The notes beneath the pieces are model-generated. The model had not been told where the DNA came from, searched no databases, and worked only from the letters and a program-made list of their open reading frames with translations. Below are positions 1 to 7,013 of a DNA stretch of 25,317 nt, one piece after another (the stretch's first letter is position 1; each line of letters starts with the position of its first letter). This DNA is from CAZJAD01 sp964543855. Lineage in GTDB: Bacteria; Electryoneota; RPQS01; DYHQ01. Where the stretch lies: NCBI GenBank assembly GCA_964543855.1, contig CAZJAD010000022.1, positions 1 through 25,317 of the forward strand, written 5' to 3'. Position numbers and translations under genes: made by a program.

Positions 1-1
1 C

Positions 2-85
2 GATGAGCAGCTTGAGCGCGCCTTCCGAATTGTCGACGCCACGAAGGAAACCGTGCAGCCTGAGATGAGAGGAGGGACGGCATGA
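2..85 (+). CDS. C-terminal end of an unidentified protein (5' truncated by window edge)
   Basis: The frame starting at base 2 is open for 27 codons and ends with TGA at 83-85, which overlaps the batA ATG in a 4-bp ATGA junction. The visible tail is hydrophilic and ends in MRGGTA. No domain can be assigned from so little. In Bat operons the gene directly before batA is usually a DUF58 protein or a small membrane/anti-sigma-like protein downstream of a MoxR ATPase, so one of these is likely by context only. The overlap suggests co-transcription and translational coupling with batA. Confidence 0.6.
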   Translation, partial: DEQLERAFRIVDATKETVQPEMRGGTA

Positions 86-1065
86 TCTTCGCTTATCCGG
101 CGTATTTCTGGCTGCTACTTCTGGTGCCGATTTTTGTTTATTCGTATTTCTGGCGAGCGAGTCGACGGGAGTCGGATTTTCGTTATCCGGACCTCAGGCT
201 TCTGGAGGGGATGGGTAGAAGTCTGCGGGTTCAGCTGCGGCATGTTCCGTTTGTGCTGCGGATGGCGGCGATGATTCTGCTCATTGTGGCCCTTGCACGA
301 CCTCAAGCGCATGACCGCGAGGAAAAGAAGACAACCGAAGGGATCGACATTGTCCTGTGCCTAGATACTTCAACCTCGATGGCGGCGGAGGACCTGAAGC
401 CGAATCGTCTCGAGGCGGCCAAGGTTGTGGCGGAGGAATTTGTCGAGGGACGGCAGACCGACCGGATTGCTCTTGTCCCGTTCGCGGCTCAGAGTTTCAC
501 GCAGTGTCCGTTGACGACGGACTATCCGGTTTTGCTCAGTCTTCTGTCCGATGTACACATGGGGATGGTTGAAGACGGCACGGCCATTGGTATGGCGATG
601 GCTACCGCGATTAACCGGCTGCGGGAATCTACTGCAAAGAGCAAGGTCGTCATTCTTCTGACGGATGGCCAGAACAATCGCGGCGAGCTCGATCCCGTAA
701 CGGCGGCTCAAGCGGCGGCCGCGTTGGGTGTAAAAATTTACACGATCGGTGTCGGAACACAAGGACTGGCGCCTTATCCTGTGAAGACGATTTTAGGGAC
801 GCGCTACCAGAATGTGCCCGTTGATATCGACGAAGACATGCTGCGGGAAATCGCTCGAGTGACGGGCACCCAGTATTACCGGGCAACGAACGAGGAGAAG
901 CTGCGGGAGATATACCGTCGGATTGACCAGCTTGAGCGCACCAAGGTCGAGGTCGTCGAGTACCGGCATGTGGCCGAGTTGTTTTCGCCCTGGCTCGGAG
1001 GCGCGCTTATCTGTCTGTTCCTGCAAATGGGCTTGGCGCTGACACAGTTTCGGAAATTGCCATGA
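82..1065 (+). CDS. batA: BatA, membrane-anchored von Willebrand factor A protein
   Basis: This 327-residue protein has the BatA layout: an N-terminal hydrophobic segment (about residues 8-25), a second one (about 57-76), a VWA domain (about 88-280) and a C-terminal membrane segment (about 303-322). The metal-ion-dependent adhesion site is intact: DTSTS from D95, a Thr in DGTAIG, and the Asp in LLTDGQ. The conserved aerotolerance motif CPLTTDY is also present. Known Bat proteins (Bacteroides, Leptospira) form envelope complexes linked to oxidative stress tolerance; the molecular role is unsettled. It overlaps the preceding gene and batB by 4 bp each, and GAGGAGGGA just upstream of the ATG is a strong ribosome binding site. 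The length is normal for the family. Confidence 0.93.
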   Translation: MIFAYPAYFWLLLLVPIFVYSYFWRASRRESDFRYPDLRLLEGMGRSLRVQLRHVPFVLRMAAMILLIVALARPQAHDREEKKTTEGIDIVLCLDTSTSMAAEDLKPNRLEAAKVVAEEFVEGRQTDRIALVPFAAQSFTQCPLTTDYPVLLSLLSDVHMGMVEDGTAIGMAMATAINRLRESTAKSKVVILLTDGQNNRGELDPVTAAQAAAALGVKIYTIGVGTQGLAPYPVKTILGTRYQNVPVDIDEDMLREIARVTGTQYYRATNEEKLREIYRRIDQLERTKVEVVEYRHVAELFSPWLGGALICLFLQMGLALTQFRKLP

Positions 1066-2123
1066 TTCGCTTTGCACATCCCGAATGGCTCTGGCTGCTC
1101 TTGGCGATCCCACTTTGCGCTGCAATTCTCTGGTGGGCCGAGCGCCGCCGCCGTGCTGCCGCTCGAGCCTTTGTTGCGGTGGAACTTGTCGAAGTCATGG
1201 CCCACACTCACAGCGCGTTGAAGATTAGGTGGAAGCGAGCTCTGTGGCTTGCTGCAGTGACACTCGGTATCGTCGGACTTGCCGGCCCCCAGATTGGAAC
1301 GCGGCTTGAAGAAGTGAAGCGCGAGGGCATTGACATTTTCATTGGACTCGATGTTTCCGCCAGCATGTTGTGTGAGGATGTTCGACCCAGTCGACTGGAG
1401 AGTGCGAAGCACGAGATTCTTCGTTTTGTCAACGGACTCGAGGGAGACCGTGTCGGCCTGGTAGCATTCGCGGGGAGCGCCGTGATTCATTGTCCCCTGA
1501 CGACGGATTATGGAGCTGCGAAGCTGCTGGTGAAGGTGATGTCGCCGGATTTGCTGCCGGAGCCGGGGACGGCGCTGGCAGAAGCCATCGACGCGGCGCG
1601 GCGGAGCTTCCGCCGTGAAGAGGGGAAGAGTAAAGTGCTTGTCCTTGTTACCGATGGGGAAGACCACGAAGAGAAGGCTGTGGAGGCTGCCGAAGACGCG
1701 GCAAACGAAGGAATCCGTATCTACACCGTCGGATTGGGCACGTCTCGCGGCGCTCCGATTCCATTGTATGACTCCCGGGGTAATCGGGCAGGATTCCGGA
1801 AGGACAAGAATGGGGAGGTCATTCTGACTCGAATGAACGATCTGCTGCTTCAGAGGATCGCCGAGGCAGGTGGAGGGCAGTATCTGCGCGGCACTCAGAG
1901 TGGAGAGGAGCTTGAAGCCGTTTGGGCCGACATCGCATCGATGGAAAAGAAAGAGCTTGGCGCGAAACAATTCGCGGCGTTCGAGCATCGATTTCAGTAC
2001 CTCATTCTTCCCGCTCTAATCTTGCTGATAGTTGAATTCTTTCTTTCGGAGCGGCGTGGTCTCGCCTGGACATCGTGGCTGAGACGCCTGACGCGTCGTC
2101 CCGAAGGAAATGATGAAGGGTGA
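1062..2123 (+). CDS. batB: BatB, second membrane-anchored von Willebrand factor A protein
   Basis: This 353-residue paralogue of BatA starts at the ATG inside the ATGA overlap with batA. It shows an N-terminal membrane helix (about 8-24), a second hydrophobic segment (about 58-76), a VWA domain (about 90-290) and a C-terminal helix (about 313-330) followed by a basic cytoplasmic tail. MIDAS residues are present: DVSAS from D97, a Thr in PGTAL, and the Asp in LVTDGED. Like BatA it carries a CPLTTDY motif. Adjacent VWA paralogues are the hallmark of Bat operons, where BatA and BatB are thought to interact with each other and with the TPR and BatD proteins in the periplasm. Batches of five ordered bat genes make the assignment secure. 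Confidence 0.92.
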   Translation: MIRFAHPEWLWLLLAIPLCAAILWWAERRRRAAARAFVAVELVEVMAHTHSALKIRWKRALWLAAVTLGIVGLAGPQIGTRLEEVKREGIDIFIGLDVSASMLCEDVRPSRLESAKHEILRFVNGLEGDRVGLVAFAGSAVIHCPLTTDYGAAKLLVKVMSPDLLPEPGTALAEAIDAARRSFRREEGKSKVLVLVTDGEDHEEKAVEAAEDAANEGIRIYTVGLGTSRGAPIPLYDSRGNRAGFRKDKNGEVILTRMNDLLLQRIAEAGGGQYLRGTQSGEELEAVWADIASMEKKELGAKQFAAFEHRFQYLILPALILLIVEFFLSERRGLAWTSWLRRLTRRPEGNDEG

Positions 2124-2128
2124 TTTGC

Positions 2129-2839
2129 ATGCGTGGATGGATTCTGGCCAAGATATGGCTTGTCGGCCTGTTGACTGTTCTGCTTGCGACAAGTCTGTAC
2201 GGTGAGTCGACTCGAAAGCTTGTTCGGGATGGCAACAAGGCCTATCGTTCGGGCCAGTATGATCAGGCGCTGGCAAAGTACAAAGCTGCGCTGATGGCCG
2301 GTGGAGATCCAAGCGTCGTCGCCTATAATCTTGGGAATACTCATTACGCTCTGGGTGAATCCGACGCAGCGCAGCAGGCGTACACGGAGTCGATGCGTCC
2401 GGGGAGACCACGAGATCTCTCGGGATCAGTGTACAACCTGGGCAACGCCTACCTTCAGGGCGGGAAGATGTCCGAAGCCATCTCCGCCTATATTGAGGCC
2501 TTGAAATTGAATCCGGACGATGAAGATGCGAAATACAACCTTGAACTGGCGCGGCGCATGCTGAATCAGATGCAGCAGAGTCAGCCGGAACAGAGCCCGG
2601 ATCAACAGGAAAAGGAGCAGCAGCAAGAGCGTGATTCCCAAGAGGAGCAACAGCAGCAGGAGCAGGAGCAGCAGGAGTCGGAGCAGGCTCCTCCTCAACA
2701 AGAGCTGGAACAGCGGCAGATGACTCCGGAGGAAGCGGAGAGACTCCTCAATGCGTTGCTCCAAGATGAACAGGATGCCTTGAAGGAAGTGAAGAAAGTG
2801 GAGGCCACTGATCGTCCGAAGCGGGAAAAAGACTGGTAA
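2129..2839 (+). CDS. batC: BatC, periplasmic TPR protein with Q/E-rich tail
   Basis: The product (236 residues from ATG 2129) has a signal peptide/membrane helix, three TPR-like repeats (about residues 25-145, with YNLGN signatures) and a strongly Gln/Glu-rich region (about 148-195) before a charged C-terminus. I chose ATG 2129 because GAAGGG lies 8 nt upstream; the in-frame GTG at 2120 would give a 4-bp overlap with batB and add three residues, and cannot be excluded. BatC is the TPR scaffold of Bat operons and probably contacts BatA/BatB. The low-complexity tail is encoded by CAG/GAG/CAA runs. Only one base separates its stop from batD. Confidence 0.85.
   Translation: MRGWILAKIWLVGLLTVLLATSLYGESTRKLVRDGNKAYRSGQYDQALAKYKAALMAGGDPSVVAYNLGNTHYALGESDAAQQAYTESMRPGRPRDLSGSVYNLGNAYLQGGKMSEAISAYIEALKLNPDDEDAKYNLELARRMLNQMQQSQPEQSPDQQEKEQQQERDSQEEQQQQEQEQQESEQAPPQQELEQRQMTPEEAERLLNALLQDEQDALKEVKKVEATDRPKREKDW
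2566..2722 (+). repeat. Gln/Glu low-complexity tract inside batC
   Basis: About 50 codons dominated by CAG, CAA, GAG and GAA encode a Q/E-rich linker. The tract is purine-rich on the + strand and made of imperfect trinucleotide units rather than exact repeats. Q/E- or S/E-rich tails of this kind are common in BatC-type proteins. Confidence 0.8.
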
Positions 2840-2840
2840 C

Positions 2841-4646
2841 ATGCCTCTGGTTTTGCTCATATTACTGCTGTGGGCCGCGTCAGCCAGCGCACAGATTAAG
2901 TTTGAGGCGACAGTAGACCGGAACAGCGCACGCGTTGGCGACCAGGTGAAGCTGATCCTGGAGGTTCAGGGTGCTGCCTCTGGAGTGCCGGTTCCCGTGA
3001 CGCCGTCTTTTGCCGGACTTGACCTCGCGGGCGGACCCTTTCGCTCCAGCGAATTGCAGGTCATCAATGGGAAGATGACCGGCTCGATCAAGTACACCTA
3101 TATTCTGAGAGCCGAGACACCGGGCACCGGGGCCATTGGGCCGAGCACTCTGACTTTCCGGGGCAAGCAGTATGCAACGCGACCGATTAAGATTGAGATC
3201 GTTGGTGCCGGAACAACGGCCCCTCAGGATGCTTCGTCACAGAAGGCGGAAGATGTCTTCGTCAGAGTTCATGCGGATAAGCGACAGGTTTACCGAAACG
3301 AGAAGGTGGTTCTGACCTACACGATTTTCTTCCGATCTTCCATCACGAGTCCCGACATTGTTCGCTTGCCGCGAACGGCTGGCTTCTGGGTTGAGGAATT
3401 CTCGCTTCCCCGGGACCTTCCCGTGCGTGAACAGGTCGTGAATGGATTGCAATATCGCACGGCGGTTTTTAAGAAGATCGCTCTCTTTCCGACGCAGACG
3501 GGAGAGCTGACGGTTGAACCGCTGGTGCTCCGAACGCAGGTTCAGGTCCGGGCGAAGCGGCGCGATCGTTTCGGTCTCTTTGATGATCCTTTCTTTGGGT
3601 TAGGCGCGCGAACCGAAACGCGAGAGATTCGTTCTCCCAGCGTGACCGTCCAAGTGAAACCGCTGCCCGAGCGAGGTCGGCCGGCGGATTTCAACGGTGC
3701 CGTCGGCGATTTCAAGATTGCGGCGAATCTGGACAGAGAGACCTGTGCGGCCCATGAAGCCGTCACGCTTGCCTGCAAGATTTGGGGTGAGGGAAACATC
3801 AAGACCCTGGCCGAACCCACTTTGTCTTTTCCACCGGATATCGAGCATTATGACCCAAAGGTCTCGGACGATATTCGTCGGTCGCGGGACCGGGTGCACG
3901 GCTCCAAGACCTTCGAGTATCTGTTGATCCCGAGGGCCGCAGGCGTGCAGCATATCCCACCGGTTTTCTACAGCTGTTTCAATCCAAAGACTGCGCAGTA
4001 CTACACGCTTTCGACCGGTGAGCTTGTTCTGACAGTTGACAAAGCCGAGGAAACGGGCGGTGGGAGTTTCGGGATTCCCGTCGCCACGAAGCGCGGTGTG
4101 GAACAGATTGGCGAGGATATCGCCTATGTGAAGGTGAAGTCGGACATGTTTCGGCGGCGCGGTGTAGCTCCCTACGAGGAAGTGACCTTCTGGTTGGCGC
4201 TTTGCGCCCCGTGGGCGGCAGTGGCCGTGGTTTTTACTGAGAGACGCCGCCGCGAGAAGCTGGGGGAAGTGCCACTTCGCGAGCGGAACCTGCGGGCACC
4301 GAGTCGCGCACGCAAAGGCTTTGCGCGGGCTCAAAGACTGCTCGCGTCCAGCCAAGAGGAGGCCTTCTACAGTAGCGTCAGCCACACACTCTACGCTTAC
4401 CTCGCCGCGCGCCTGAATTGGCCCGCCAATGATTTCACATCGCTGGAGCTTGAGAAGGCGTGGCGCGAACAAGATTGGCCTTCTGAAACTCTCGAAAAGG
4501 CACTACAAACCTTGGCAGCCTGTGATTTTGCCCGCTTTGCGTCGAGCACTCCGGTTTCCGACGCGCGCGGCGAAATTCTCAAAGAGGCGAGGGAGGTTGT
4601 GGAAGCTGTGGAACGCCTGATTTCCACAGGGGGGAGGAAGGCGTGA
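2841..4646 (+). CDS. batD: BatD, aerotolerance protein with periplasmic beta domains
   Basis: This 601-residue protein has a clear signal peptide ending near SASA (residues 1-17), then a long periplasmic region that opens with the typical BatD pattern of a probable first beta-domain (VDRNSARVGDQVKL). Further beta-rich repeats follow to about residue 400, each beginning with a similar 'xVYRNEKVVLTY'-like strand. A single membrane helix (about 446-465) and a basic, helical cytoplasmic tail of about 130 residues complete it. It starts 1 nt after the batC stop and overlaps batE by 4 bp (GTGA). BatD proteins are periplasmic partners of the VWA and TPR Bat proteins. The reaction, if any, is unknown; the identification rests on architecture plus operon position. 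Confidence 0.9.
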   Translation: MPLVLLILLLWAASASAQIKFEATVDRNSARVGDQVKLILEVQGAASGVPVPVTPSFAGLDLAGGPFRSSELQVINGKMTGSIKYTYILRAETPGTGAIGPSTLTFRGKQYATRPIKIEIVGAGTTAPQDASSQKAEDVFVRVHADKRQVYRNEKVVLTYTIFFRSSITSPDIVRLPRTAGFWVEEFSLPRDLPVREQVVNGLQYRTAVFKKIALFPTQTGELTVEPLVLRTQVQVRAKRRDRFGLFDDPFFGLGARTETREIRSPSVTVQVKPLPERGRPADFNGAVGDFKIAANLDRETCAAHEAVTLACKIWGEGNIKTLAEPTLSFPPDIEHYDPKVSDDIRRSRDRVHGSKTFEYLLIPRAAGVQHIPPVFYSCFNPKTAQYYTLSTGELVLTVDKAEETGGGSFGIPVATKRGVEQIGEDIAYVKVKSDMFRRRGVAPYEEVTFWLALCAPWAAVAVVFTERRRREKLGEVPLRERNLRAPSRARKGFARAQRLLASSQEEAFYSSVSHTLYAYLAARLNWPANDFTSLELEKAWREQDWPSETLEKALQTLAACDFARFASSTPVSDARGEILKEAREVVEAVERLISTGGRKA

Positions 4647-5383
4647 GAAGCTCTGTCCCGGTTGTTTTCTTTCTGCTTCTCTGTGGGAGCATGTCAGCAG
4701 CAGCTCAGACATCTCTGTTCGAGAAGGGAGTTGACGCGTACCGCCGAGGAGATACGCTGCAAGCTCTGCAAGCGTGGGAATCGGCTTTGGAGCAGGGTTA
4801 CGAGAGCGGCGCGCTGTATTACAATCTGGGCAATGTTCACTATCGTCTTCGGAACACAGCGGAAGCCATTCTGTTTTTTGAGCGTGCGAAACGGCTTTTG
4901 CCGCGCGACAGAGATGTCGCCGCGAACCTGAGTTTTGCCAGACTGGCGGTTGTGGATCGCGTTGAGAGACCGCCACGGTTGATTATCTGGAAGTGGGTGG
5001 ACAGCGTTCGGGATTACTTCTCTCTGGCTGAACTACGGCTGCTTTTTGTCTGGCTGAGCGTGATTTCTGCGGTCTCCGTGATAGTGCTGTTCTTGTTCCC
5101 CGGGCGTTTGGCACGCGCCATTCCGACGACGATTATTGTCATATGGCTCCTCAGTGGGGCGCTGTTTGTTTGGCGTGCCGTGCTTGACAGCAAGCCCTAC
5201 GCGATTATCGCCGTAGCGAAAGTCGATGTCAAGAGCGCGCCGGACGAGGGGTCGAAGGATGTTTTCGCACTTCACGAGGGGTTGAAGGTTCGCGTGAAGG
5301 CGAATCTGGCAGATTGGCTCAATATCGAATTAGTGGACGGGCGCCAGGGATGGATCCCGGCCACGGAAGCGGAGCAGATATGA
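4643..5383 (+). CDS. batE: BatE, TPR and SH3 domain membrane protein
   Basis: The start is the GTG of a GTGA overlap with batD, preceded by a strong GGGGAGGAAG ribosome binding site. The 246-residue product has a signal peptide (residues 1-22), TPR repeats (about 25-95, YNLGNVHYRL), two membrane helices (about 130-155 and 160-176) and a C-terminal bacterial SH3-like domain (about 185-243) with the ending DGRQGWIPATE. TPR plus two helices plus SH3 is the usual BatE arrangement. It completes a full batABCDE set and overlaps the next gene by 4 bp. Confidence 0.9.
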   Translation: MRSSVPVVFFLLLCGSMSAAAQTSLFEKGVDAYRRGDTLQALQAWESALEQGYESGALYYNLGNVHYRLRNTAEAILFFERAKRLLPRDRDVAANLSFARLAVVDRVERPPRLIIWKWVDSVRDYFSLAELRLLFVWLSVISAVSVIVLFLFPGRLARAIPTTIIVIWLLSGALFVWRAVLDSKPYAIIAVAKVDVKSAPDEGSKDVFALHEGLKVRVKANLADWLNIELVDGRQGWIPATEAEQI

Positions 5384-5835
5384 GAGTTATTCTTCCCATT
5401 GTTCTCATTCTTGCCGGTCTTGCCGGGCAGGCTTGCATCCGTCCGGTGACGATGGTCAAAAAGGAACCTCCTCCAGCGACGGCGCCGGTTGATACGGCCA
5501 CTGCGACGGCAGAACCGTTCGACCCGCTTTCTCTCGGCGGCGATGTGTTTGAGAAGGAATTGCCCATCGGGGAAGAGGGACGGAGCAAGGAGGTTTTCGG
5601 GTATCGCGTGCAGATCGGGGCGTTCGGCGACGAGTCCTCGGGTCAGCGGCTCAAAGAGCGTGCGACGAAAGACTTCGATGTGCGGGCTTATCTGGTCTAC
5701 GAAGATCCGTTCTGGTGTGTTCGGCTGGGGGACTTCGAGGCCATCGAGGAGGCCGAGGCGGCCAAGAGTACAGCCCGCACCAAGGGGTACGGTGAGGCTC
5801 ATGTCGTTCAAGACAAAGTGATTGTTGGAAGGTGA
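5380..5835 (+). CDS. SPOR-domain envelope protein, last gene of the bat operon
   Basis: The product (151 residues from ATG 5380, within an ATGA overlap with batE) has a hydrophobic N-terminus followed by AGQAC, which resembles a weak lipobox, then a Pro/Ala/Thr-rich linker. A C-terminal SPOR domain (about residues 74-151) follows, with the diagnostic GYRVQIGAF start and VRLGDF strand. SPOR domains bind peptidoglycan strands stripped of stem peptides. The reading frame is open further upstream to 5314, but that stretch lies inside batE and lacks its own signal peptide, so the overlapping ATG is preferred. Whether it is a true lipoprotein is uncertain because the residue at -3 to the Cys is Gly. 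Confidence 0.85.
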   Translation: MRVILPIVLILAGLAGQACIRPVTMVKKEPPPATAPVDTATATAEPFDPLSLGGDVFEKELPIGEEGRSKEVFGYRVQIGAFGDESSGQRLKERATKDFDVRAYLVYEDPFWCVRLGDFEAIEEAEAAKSTARTKGYGEAHVVQDKVIVGR

Positions 5836-5954
5836 ATCTGAGTGGTGTGCGAATCGATTGAGGTGAATAGGGGAGTCACGGTGCGAGTAGAGGGCGAATC
5901 GGACGCGTTTTTGCTTGACATTGCGCAGCGGAATGCGTAACTTACAAAGATTTC
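5836..5954 (+). other. Longest intergenic gap, between the bat operon and the glycosyltransferase operon
   Basis: These 119 nt hold no ORF with coding character. They carry a candidate promoter near the 3' end (listed separately). No convincing Rho-independent terminator for the bat operon was found; an AATCGATT palindrome near 5847-5860 has no following T-tract. Confidence 0.6.
5915..5943 (+). promoter_or_regulatory. Candidate sigma70-type promoter for the glycosyltransferase operon
   Basis: A perfect TTGACA (5915-5920) is followed after 17 nt by TAACTT (5938-5943), a weak -10 that keeps the key first TA and last T. A transcript would start near 5950, only a few bases before the ATG at 5955, and no Shine-Dalgarno sequence precedes that ATG. 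The -35 match and spacing are strong, the -10 is poor. Confidence 0.45.
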
Positions 5955-7013
5955 ATGACAATCCCGACCCAACCGGGGCCGGTCGTAAGCGTTATTATAC
6001 TGAATTACAACGGCTTAGCGTTCCTGCCCCGATGTCTTGAGACCCTCCACGCCACACGCTACCGTCCGCTGGAAATTATCGTCGCGGATAACAACTCCAA
6101 GGACGGCAGCTTAGACTATGTTCGCCAGAATTTCCCTGAACTCAGAATCGTTGCTTTTGACACGAATTACGGGTACAGCGGCGCATACAATCGCGTCGTG
6201 AAGTCGGCATCGGGCGAGATTCTGGTCTTTCTGAATTTCGATGTGGAGGTTGAGCCGGACTGGCTGGATCAGCCGCTTGAGCTTTTCACGGCGGATCCGC
6301 GCCTTGGAGCTTGTCAACCGAAGCTTCGAGGGCTCAAAGACCGCGCTCAATTTGACTATGCGGGTGCCAGCGGCGGCTTCATGGACTGCTACGGTTACCC
6401 GTTTGCTCGCGGCCGTGTCTTTGATGTCGTTGAGACCGACAACGGGCAGTACGATAGTGTGCGAGACTGCTTCTGGGCCACCGGGGCGTGCCTCGTAGTT
6501 CGGAAATCGGCGTTCCTGGAAGTGGGCGGGCTTGACGACACATTCTTTCTCCACATGGAAGAGATAGACCTGTGCTGGAGATTGCATCTGGGCGGCTGGA
6601 AAGTTCTCGTTGCGCCGCGCGGCGTGGTTTATCATTATTCCGGCGCAGCGCTCTCGGCCGAGCGCTACCCGAAGATCTACTTCAACCAGCGAAACAGTCT
6701 GATGATGCTGGTGAAGAACTACGGCATGGCGCGATTGCTTCCGGCCCTTGCCGGGCGGTTGTTGCTGGATGTGGTTACAATTCTCACTTCCCCGCTGCGT
6801 GGGGAACCTAAACGGTCAGTGGCGGTGATTGCCGCCTATACATGGATTCTTTCCCACCTATGGCCTCTCCTTCGAAAAAGGCGTCAGGTTCAGCGACAAA
6901 GGTCGGTTCCGGATCGGCAGGCTCTCAAGGGCGTGCTGCCAAAGAGCCTGGTGATCGCCTACTTTCTCAAGAAAAAGCGGACATTCCAGTCGTTAGTTCC
7001 AACGGGGTGGTAA
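5955..7013 (+). CDS. Family 2 glycosyltransferase (rhamnosyltransferase/WbbL-like)
   Basis: This 352-residue protein has a GT-A fold: it begins VSVIILNYNG (residues 10-19), followed by VADNNSKDGS, the NFDVE metal/nucleotide-sugar site, and the acceptor-side FLHMEEIDLCWR motif seen in WbbL-type transferases. The C-terminal third includes a hydrophobic membrane-associating stretch and ends in a basic tail, typical of this family. It presumably transfers a nucleotide-activated sugar to a lipid- or glycan-linked acceptor at the inner face of the cytoplasmic membrane; sugar and acceptor cannot be told. It lies just after a candidate promoter and its stop overlaps the start of the DUF2723 gene. Confidence 0.9.
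   Translation: MTIPTQPGPVVSVIILNYNGLAFLPRCLETLHATRYRPLEIIVADNNSKDGSLDYVRQNFPELRIVAFDTNYGYSGAYNRVVKSASGEILVFLNFDVEVEPDWLDQPLELFTADPRLGACQPKLRGLKDRAQFDYAGASGGFMDCYGYPFARGRVFDVVETDNGQYDSVRDCFWATGACLVVRKSAFLEVGGLDDTFFLHMEEIDLCWRLHLGGWKVLVAPRGVVYHYSGAALSAERYPKIYFNQRNSLMMLVKNYGMARLLPALAGRLLLDVVTILTSPLRGEPKRSVAVIAAYTWILSHLWPLLRKRRQVQRQRSVPDRQALKGVLPKSLVIAYFLKKKRTFQSLVPTGW

Noticed and set aside
876..1988. 370-codon open frame on the - strand opposite batA/batB
   Set aside because: It lies entirely antisense to two well-identified VWA genes, and its product is rich in Arg, Ser, His and Cys with no recognisable motif; a shadow of codon bias.
2426..2860. - strand frame encoding long Leu runs opposite batC
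   Set aside because: The Leu runs are simply the complement of the CAG/GAG repeats that encode the BatC Q/E tail, not a membrane protein.
5314..5379. Upstream extension of the SPOR protein frame
   Set aside because: The added residues would bury the hydrophobic leader, and the ATG in the 4-bp overlap matches the pattern of the operon.
5840..5870. AATCGATT palindrome after the SPOR gene as a terminator
   Set aside because: Short stem with no GC-rich arm and no T-tract.
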